Part shown: piece by piece, positions 14,976 through 18,650 of the stretch | Numbering within the stretch: the stretch's first letter is position 1 | How the letters are laid out: every line of letters begins with the position of its first letter | Origin: an uncultured Prevotella sp. | GTDB lineage: Bacteria > Bacteroidota > Bacteroidia > Bacteroidales > Bacteroidaceae | Direction of reading: 5' to 3' | NCBI GenBank assembly: GCA_900550035.1 | Contig: URQS01000062.1 | Location: forward strand, 1-18,650 | Length of the DNA: 18,650 nt | Program-made: the position numbers and the translations under genes | Notes under the pieces: generated by a model | Database searches by the model: none | What the model was told of the DNA's origin: nothing | Seen by the model: the letters and a program-made list of their open reading frames with translations, nothing else

Positions 14976-17267
14976 ATGAACGTAATTACAAAGACAGTAT
15001 CATTGCCTGATGGCAGAACCATCAGCATTGAGACCGGGAAAGTGGCAAAGCAGACCGACGGAAGTGTTGTACTGCGTATGGGCAACACCGTACTTCTCGC
15101 CACTGTTTGTGCCGCAAAAGATGCAGTTCCCGGAACAGATTTCATGCCTTTGCAGGTAGACTACAAAGAGCAGTATTCAGCAGCAGGCCGTTTCCCGGGT
15201 GGCTTCACAAAGCGTGAGGGCAAGTCGGGCGACAACGAGATTCTTACATCTCGCCTTGTAGACCGTGTGCTGCGTCCGCTCTTCCCGTCTAACTACCACG
15301 CCGAGGTATATGTGCAGATCATGCTTCTCAGCGCCGATGGCGTTGATCAGCCTGATGCTCTCGCAGGATTCGCAGCTTCAGCCGCTATGGCTTGTTCAGA
15401 TATTCCCTTCGAATGCCCAATCTCTGAGGTGCGCGTAGCTCGCATCAACGGTGAGTATGTCATCAACCCAACTTTCGAGCAGATGAAGGATGCCGACATG
15501 GACATCATGGTTGGCGCTTCTGCCGAGAACATCATGATGGTAGAGGGTGAGATGAAGGAAGTTTCGGAGCAGGACATGATTGGTGCTTTGAAGGCTGCTA
15601 TGGCTGCCATCAAGCCTATGTGCGAACTCCAGACTGAGCTCTCTAAGGAGCTTGGCACAGACGTTAAGCGCGAGTATTGTCACGAGGTTAACGACGAGGA
15701 GTTGCGCGAGCAGATCCGCAAGGAGACCTACGACAAGTGCTATGCTATCGCTGAGGCTGGCGACCACGACAAGAAGTCGCGCGAAGAGGCCTTCGACAAG
15801 ATCCTCGCCGACTTCCAGGAGGCTTACGATGCAGCCCATACAGAGCTGACACCTGAGGAACTTGACGAGAAGCATGCAGAAATGGTGCGCTACTACGCCG
15901 ACGTTATGCGCGACTCAATGCGCCGTTGCATCCTCGACGAGGGCAAGCGTCTCGACGGTCGTAAGACTACCGACATCCGTCCTATCTGGTGCGAGGTTTC
16001 TCCGCTGCCTATGCCTCACGGAAGCGCAATCTTCACACGTGGCGAGACACAGAGCCTCTCTACATGTACACTCGGTACAAAGATGGACGAGAAACTCGTT
16101 GACGACGTACTGGAGAAGGGCTACCAGCGCTTCCTCCTTCACTATAACTTCCCGCCGTTCTGTACCGGTGAGGCTAAGGCTCAGCGTGGTGTAGGCCGTC
16201 GTGAGATTGGTCACGGCCACTTGGCATGGCGCGGACTGAAGGGCCAGATTCCAGAAGACTTCCCTTACACAGTTCGTCTGGTAAGCCAGATTCTCGAGTC
16301 AAACGGTTCTTCATCAATGGCTACTGTATGTGCCGGCACACTCGCCCTCATGGACGCAGGTGTTCCTATGAAGGCTCCCGTATCAGGTATCGCTATGGGT
16401 CTGATCAAGAACCCGGGCGAGGAGAAGTATGCTGTGCTTAGCGACATCCTCGGCGACGAGGACCACCTGGGCGACATGGACTTCAAGACAACCGGTACTC
16501 CCAACGGTCTTACAGCCACACAGATGGATATCAAGTGCGACGGTCTGAGCTTCGAGATTCTCGAGAAGGCCCTTATGCAGGCTAAGGCTGGCCGTGAGCA
16601 CATCCTCAACTGCATGATGGAGACTATCTCTGAGCCGCGTGCCGAGATGAAGCCGCAGGTTCCGCGCATCATCCAGATTGAGATACCTAAGGAGTTCATC
16701 GGTGCCGTTATCGGCCCTGGCGGCAAGATTATCCAGCAGATGCAGGAAGATACCGGCGCTACTATCACAATCGACGAGGTTGACGGTGTAGGCAAGGTAC
16801 AGATTTCTGCTCCTAACAAGGACGCCATCGACGCTGCTCTCGGCAAGATCAAGAGCATCGTAGCTATTCCTGAGGTAGGCGAGGTTTATGAGGGTACAGT
16901 ACGCTCAATCATGCCTTACGGCTGCTTCGTAGAGATTATGCCGGGCAAGGACGGACTCCTCCACATCTCTGAGATCGACTGGAAGCGTCTTGAGACAGTC
17001 GAAGAGGCTGGCATCAAGGAAGGCGACAAGATCAAGGTGAAGCTCATGGAAATCGATCCGAAGACCGGTAAGTACAAGCTCTCTCACCGCATCCTGCTCC
17101 CGAAACCAGAGGGTTACGTAGAGCGTGAGCGTCGTCCGCGTGGCGATCGTGGCGATCGTCGTCCGCGTCGTGAGGGTGGTGAGCGTCGCGACGGTCGTCG
17201 TGAGAACCGCGAGCATCGTGAGCCGCGCGACTTCAACGACTCGCTCGACCACAACAACGACTTCTAA
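14976..17267 (+). CDS. pnp: PNPase, polyribonucleotide nucleotidyltransferase
   Basis: A phosphorolytic 3'-5' exoribonuclease of mRNA decay, a trimer in the cytoplasm. The first RNase PH-like domain is in the N-terminal third and the active second domain at about 320-550, with catalytic aspartates D496 and D502 in GDEDHLGDMDF. The KH domain carries IGPGGKII (about 579-586) and the S1 domain lies at 638-706. After S1 comes a tail of about 50 residues rich in Arg, Gly, Asp and Glu, with RGDRGDRR, likely disordered and RNA-binding. The tail's DNA has a 9-bp tandem repeat (17140-17157). The 763-aa length is slightly longer than usual because of this tail. The gene has its own promoter and a strong terminator. 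rpsO is not upstream, unlike in enterobacteria. Confidence 0.97.
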   Translation: MNVITKTVSLPDGRTISIETGKVAKQTDGSVVLRMGNTVLLATVCAAKDAVPGTDFMPLQVDYKEQYSAAGRFPGGFTKREGKSGDNEILTSRLVDRVLRPLFPSNYHAEVYVQIMLLSADGVDQPDALAGFAASAAMACSDIPFECPISEVRVARINGEYVINPTFEQMKDADMDIMVGASAENIMMVEGEMKEVSEQDMIGALKAAMAAIKPMCELQTELSKELGTDVKREYCHEVNDEELREQIRKETYDKCYAIAEAGDHDKKSREEAFDKILADFQEAYDAAHTELTPEELDEKHAEMVRYYADVMRDSMRRCILDEGKRLDGRKTTDIRPIWCEVSPLPMPHGSAIFTRGETQSLSTCTLGTKMDEKLVDDVLEKGYQRFLLHYNFPPFCTGEAKAQRGVGRREIGHGHLAWRGLKGQIPEDFPYTVRLVSQILESNGSSSMATVCAGTLALMDAGVPMKAPVSGIAMGLIKNPGEEKYAVLSDILGDEDHLGDMDFKTTGTPNGLTATQMDIKCDGLSFEILEKALMQAKAGREHILNCMMETISEPRAEMKPQVPRIIQIEIPKEFIGAVIGPGGKIIQQMQEDTGATITIDEVDGVGKVQISAPNKDAIDAALGKIKSIVAIPEVGEVYEGTVRSIMPYGCFVEIMPGKDGLLHISEIDWKRLETVEEAGIKEGDKIKVKLMEIDPKTGKYKLSHRILLPKPEGYVERERRPRGDRGDRRPRREGGERRDGRRENREHREPRDFNDSLDHNNDF

Positions 17268-17297
17268 TAGCTGAAGAATACATAGGTTAATACAAAT

Positions 17298-17338
17298 AAG
17301 GCTGCAACGCAATTCGGTTTGCGTTGCAGCCTTTTTTT
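17298..17338 (+). terminator. Rho-independent terminator after pnp
   Basis: A perfect 15-bp stem, AAGGCTGCAACGCAA (17298-17312) against 17319-17333, has a 6-nt loop and seven following T residues. It sits between pnp and the convergent GH25 gene. Confidence 0.93.
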
Positions 17339-17355
17339 GTGCGTTGTCGATACCG

Positions 17356-18554
17356 CTACTTGATACATTCGTTTTGCAGGAAGTCCTCGTACTCGTCGCG
17401 GTAGCCGTTGAACACGTTGATGTCTACCTCGGGTGTTATGCCGCGCACGTGTCCGTCGGGGCTTAGCTGCCAGTAGGCGAGTCGCACATCGGGCTTATAC
17501 TCGCCGTAGCGTGCTATCCACACGATGTAGTTGCGCTTCAGGTCGGGCGCGAGCGGCAGGTAGCGGTTCACGAACGACTGTGATATGTACAGTATGGGTC
17601 GTGCGCCCGTTGCCCTCTTCACCACGTTTATCCATTCGCGCACGTTGCGAAACATCGCCTCCGCTCCGCCCATGGCGCGTATCTGGCACACGTCGGTTCG
17701 ACGTCGAGCACCGGCGGCAAGTCGCCCTTGCGGAATGTGCTGTTCTTCACGAAGTAGTGAGCCTGCTTTGCGCCGGGCGTGCGAGTGGAGAAGAAGTGGT
17801 ACGCGCCGCACTTGATGCCGTGTGCGCGTGCTGCCGCGTAGTCGGTGCGATAGTAGCGGTTTCGCACGGTGGTGCCCTCGGTCGACTTGATGTAGCAGAA
17901 CGACACGGGGTAGTCTACCGTTCCGGCGATGCGCTTGCGTGAGAGTTTGCCGAGATTGACGATGCGCATCTGCTTCCAGTTGATGGCGTAGCGTTTGCGC
18001 CCCTTCTCGTGCTGGAAGCGCGAGATGTCGATGCCGTAGATGCGGTCGGCGCGATATTCGATGCGTTCGCCCAAGAAGCGGTTGTTCTTCCACTCGCCCA
18101 GCTGCAGATGCTTGCCAGCATTGATTGCCACGCCGAAGCCCGACCGCTTGCCGTCAGCCCATTCGCCTTGGTATAGCTCTTGGCGGTTGACGAAGGTGCC
18201 GTGTCCGTCGGCTATGCCGTCGCGGTTGAGTGTTCCGGTATATGTGCCCGTTGAGTCGCGCCATGTGCCGCTGACAAGTGTGTCGGCACGCCATGTGCCC
18301 ACGATGCGTCTGCCTGTTGAATCGCTGCCGATGCCCTTGCCCCAGCGTTTGCCCATGCGCCATTCGCCGGCATACACCACGCTGTCGCCCACGGAGAGCA
18401 CGCCGTAGCCGTCGTACTTGCCCTGTTTGGTTCCGCCGTAATATGTTGTTGCGCCCTGTACCTGTATGGTCTGTCCGTCGTGTGCAATGTCCTTGCAACC
18501 GCAGAGACAAAGTAGGGCGAAGCCCAGCGCAAGTGTGTATTTTGTTATCTTCAT
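17356..18554 (-). pseudogene. MORN-repeat / GH25 lysozyme-like lipoprotein, frameshifted
   Basis: Two overlapping reading frames together make one protein of about 398 aa. I place the start at 18554, because MKITKYTLALGFALLCLCGC is a clean lipoprotein signal with C20 lipidated; an upstream in-frame ATG at 18593 adds 13 unlikely residues. Residues 38-165 hold MORN-type repeats (YYGG...GKYDGYG, YAGEW..GKRWGKG, YQGEW.DGKRSGFG). A GH25 muramidase domain follows: GIDISRF with D176, YIKSTEG with E226, GAYHFF, and catalytic LDVE with D284 and E286. Directly after E286 (codon at 17697-17699) one base is missing, or two are extra. The remaining 113 residues (17694-17356: DVCQIRAMGG, RPILYISQSF, VDINVFNGY) are in another frame. 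The conserved remainder suggests a recent mutation or a sequence error. It would cut peptidoglycan or mediate wall binding from the envelope. Confidence 0.85.
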
Positions 18555-18597
18555 TGTTGTGTTGTTTTTAACTATAGGTGGGAGTTGTGTCATTCGT

Positions 18598-18650
18598 ATC
18601 GGTCGACGCAGATGTCCGCATCGGTCGGCGCAGATGTCCGCATCGGTCCA
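18598..18650. repeat. 22-bp tandem repeat cut by the window edge
   Basis: Units 18598-18619 and 18620-18641 differ at one position (A or G at base 9), and 18642-18650 begins a third copy. The unit contains GCAGATGTCCGCATCGGTC. The full array length is unknown because the window ends here. It lies upstream of the GH25 gene. Confidence 0.85.

Noticed and set aside
17690..17700. Programmed ribosomal frameshift in the GH25 gene
   Set aside because: No slippery heptamer and no obvious downstream structure are visible, and lysozymes of this family are not known to need it.
1..18650. tRNA, rRNA or insertion-sequence genes
   Set aside because: No cloverleaf, rRNA-like or transposase sequence was seen in any gap, and the intergenic gaps are accounted for by promoters, terminators, repeats and the origin.

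Overview
The window looks like a chromosomal segment of a Bacteroidota species, most probably Bacteroidales and Prevotella-like. Reasons: candidate promoters carry the Bacteroidota -7 element TAnnTTTG, start codons sit behind A/T-rich leaders with no Shine-Dalgarno sequence, and the proteins have the character of that order (tandem lipoprotein and periplasmic FKBPs, PNPase with an Arg-rich tail, MORN plus GH25 lipoprotein). The genus is an inference.

Left arm (1-7826), all on the + strand: miaB (tRNA methylthiolation), an MsbA-like ABC exporter, an Lrp/AsnC regulator closed by a strong terminator, a two-domain hydrolase joining a class I amidotransferase-like (C26) domain to a zinc dipeptidase (M19) domain, the ribosome-associated ATPase ychF, and lgt (lipoprotein maturation).

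Centre (7827-9630): 1.8 kb without a credible gene. It holds 26 strict DnaA-type boxes on both strands (13 TTATCCACA, 10 TTATCAACA, 3 TTATACACA) in two clusters about 625 bp apart, a terminator that insulates it from lgt, an 86% A+T stretch beside the second cluster, and a consensus promoter inside that cluster. Hand counts of sampled lines show C>G on the + strand to the left and G>C to the right, the polarity expected at a bidirectional origin. I read it as the chromosomal oriC, although dnaA is not in the window. The two clusters share an ungapped, collinear homologous core, so the origin appears to contain an internal duplication.

Right arm (9631-18650): nadA (NAD synthesis), three tandem FKBP-type prolyl isomerases predicted to work in the cytoplasm, as a lipoprotein and in the periplasm, a WYL-domain regulator, crcB (fluoride channel, - strand), pnp (RNA decay) diverging from crcB, a terminator, and a - strand MORN/GH25 lysozyme lipoprotein broken by a one-base frameshift straight after its catalytic D-x-E motif. 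Two intergenic inverted repeats built from GAGTTG-like units flank the FKBP group, and a 22-bp tandem repeat runs off the right edge.

If the origin call is right, every left-arm gene is transcribed head-on to replication, while nadA, the FKBPs, the WYL gene and pnp are co-directional. lgt is the enzyme that would lipidate two products encoded here, the second FKBP and the GH25 protein.
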